DNA of 32,714 bases, taken from the NCBI GenBank assembly GCA_947175535.1, contig CAMWNF010000015.1, positions 1-32,714 of the forward strand, given 5' to 3'. A program made the translations under genes and the position numbers. Positions 31,849 through 32,714 of this stretch are shown in pieces. Every line of letters begins with the position of its first letter. Positions within the stretch are counted from its first letter, which is position 1. This stretch comes from an uncultured Bacteroidales bacterium (GTDB lineage: Bacteria > Bacteroidota > Bacteroidia > Bacteroidales > Muribaculaceae). The notes beneath the pieces are model-generated. The model saw nothing but the letters and a program-made list of their open reading frames with translations, was not told the origin of the DNA and ran no database searches.

Positions 31849-32703
31849 TTATGCTTTGATGAGTTTCACGCACGCCCAACGGTTATCGGAAGTTGCTGAT
31901 GAAAATTCGAGTCCGTTTTTGCGTCCTTCTGAGATAATCATGGCGGCATCGTCACCTTCGTAAAAACCGCTGAGCAGCATCATGCCGCCGGATTTTAGTC
32001 TTGATGCATATGCCGCGATGTCGTTGAGAATAACATTGCGGTTGATATTAGCTATGAAAACGTCGGCAGCTTCAACATCTGAGAGAGCGGACGCATCGCC
32101 ATGAATGATTCTAATTTCGGCGTGACCATTCAAAGCTACATTTTCGACAGCATTTTCGTAGGCGAAGCCGTCGAGTTCTATACCTGTCACCGGTTTTGCT
32201 CCGCGCATGGCGGCAAGAATGGCAAGGATGCCTGTGCCTGTTCCCATGTCTATCACCGATTTTCCGACGAGTTCGGCATTGAGCAGAGCGGTCAGTATCT
32301 GTGAAGTCGTGGAGTGGTGTCCGGTGCCGAACGCCATCTTGGGGTCAATGACGATGTCGTATTGAGCGGCAGGTATGTCGGTGTGGAAAGAGCTGTGAAC
32401 CACTACTCGGTCGCCGATGACAATGGGCTGGAAATAATTTTTCTCCCATTCCGCATTCCAGTCGCGCCCTTCGATTAGTTCGCTTGCGACAGTGATTTTA
32501 CAATCAAAAGGGAAGTTGGCTAAAACCTCGTCGACAACATCGGATGAATAGTCTTCCTTTTTGACGTAAGCGGTCATGCCGTTTTCGTCGGGAACAAAAC
32601 TTTCGTAAGCGTTTTCAGCGAGCATGCCTGCAAGTAGGTCGCAAGCATCTTCGCAGCAGGGTTCGAGGTCAAACCTCACTTGATAGTAATCGTTCATCGT
32701 CAT
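31849..32703 (-). CDS. prmA: Ribosomal protein L11 methyltransferase
   Basis: 284 aa from the ATG at 32703; the ATG at 32697 is an alternative. The SAM-binding motif 'VIDMGTGTGILAILAAMRGA' lies in the middle, with 'VTGIELD' following and 'DVFIANINRNVI' as the NxxxN-like catalytic-side motif. The N-terminal third is the usual PrmA substrate-recognition domain with 'MAFGTGHHSTT' just before motif I. It trimethylates L11 in the cytoplasm. The upstream end of the gene lies 11 bases from the window edge, so the promoter is not visible. Confidence 0.93.
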   Translation of the reverse strand: MTMNDYYQVRFDLEPCCEDACDLLAGMLAENAYESFVPDENGMTAYVKKEDYSSDVVDEVLANFPFDCKITVASELIEGRDWNAEWEKNYFQPIVIGDRVVVHSSFHTDIPAAQYDIVIDPKMAFGTGHHSTTSQILTALLNAELVGKSVIDMGTGTGILAILAAMRGAKPVTGIELDGFAYENAVENVALNGHAEIRIIHGDASALSDVEAADVFIANINRNVILNDIAAYASRLKSGGMMLLSGFYEGDDAAMIISEGRKNGLEFSSATSDNRWACVKLIKA

Positions 32704-32714
32704 TAAATCTTTCC

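Noticed and set aside
1-32714. CRISPR array, transposon, tRNA or rRNA
   Set aside because: I saw no regularly spaced repeats, transposase or integrase motifs, or cloverleaf/rRNA-like sequence in the window.

Overview
The window looks like a chromosomal segment of a Bacteroidales gut bacterium, possibly Muribaculaceae; the family-level guess is inference. Several upstream regions carry the Bacteroidetes -7 promoter element TAnnTTTG. There are many short-signal lipoproteins with SCS/GC-type lipoboxes, fimbrillin-family proteins, BspA-type leucine-rich repeats, a DUF3078 protein, and no obvious Shine-Dalgarno sequences. I see no tRNA, rRNA, CRISPR array, transposase or integrase.

Layout. (1) 20-6600, minus strand: two housekeeping runs. 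One is MTA/SAH nucleosidase coupled to an AlbA_2-domain protein. The other is phoH-like ATPase, purC, ubiE/menG, a DUF3078 protein and two small exported proteins, tightly spaced or overlapping. (2) 6806-12611, plus strand: flavodoxin, a DHH/NrnA-type phosphoesterase, a DUF4827 lipoprotein, a GlmM-type phosphohexomutase, and an M13 (PepO-like) metallopeptidase. (3) 12810-23220, plus strand: an eight-gene accessory operon. It encodes a fimbrillin lipoprotein, a 1165-residue lipoprotein joining a fimbrillin-like domain to BspA repeats, a BACON domain and an M64 metallopeptidase, another fimbrillin lipoprotein, a membrane-anchored NTF2-like protein, an exported barrel-like protein, an Fn3/LRR lipoprotein, a tail-anchored Ser/Thr kinase, and a small unrecognised protein. 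It ends in a strong hairpin shared with the next, convergent operon. (4) 29401-23357, minus strand: a four-gene fimbrial-type locus (DUF3575, DUF5119, fimbrillin, and a 905-residue fimbrillin-like protein with a FISUMP-like C-terminus). (5) 29580-31286, plus strand: a divergent membrane-bound TPR/HTH regulator. (6) 31291-32703, minus strand: an outer-membrane barrel protein and prmA.

The most interesting parts are the surface/kinase operon (3) and the 178-bp divergent control region between (4) and (5). That control region holds four GTCTAC/GTAGAC half-sites placed exactly between two back-to-back promoters. My reading, which is inference, is that operon (3) encodes a surface-displayed adhesion and proteolysis system with its own membrane-bound kinase. 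Locus (4) would be a separate fimbria controlled by the adjacent membrane-anchored regulator through the GTCTAC array.
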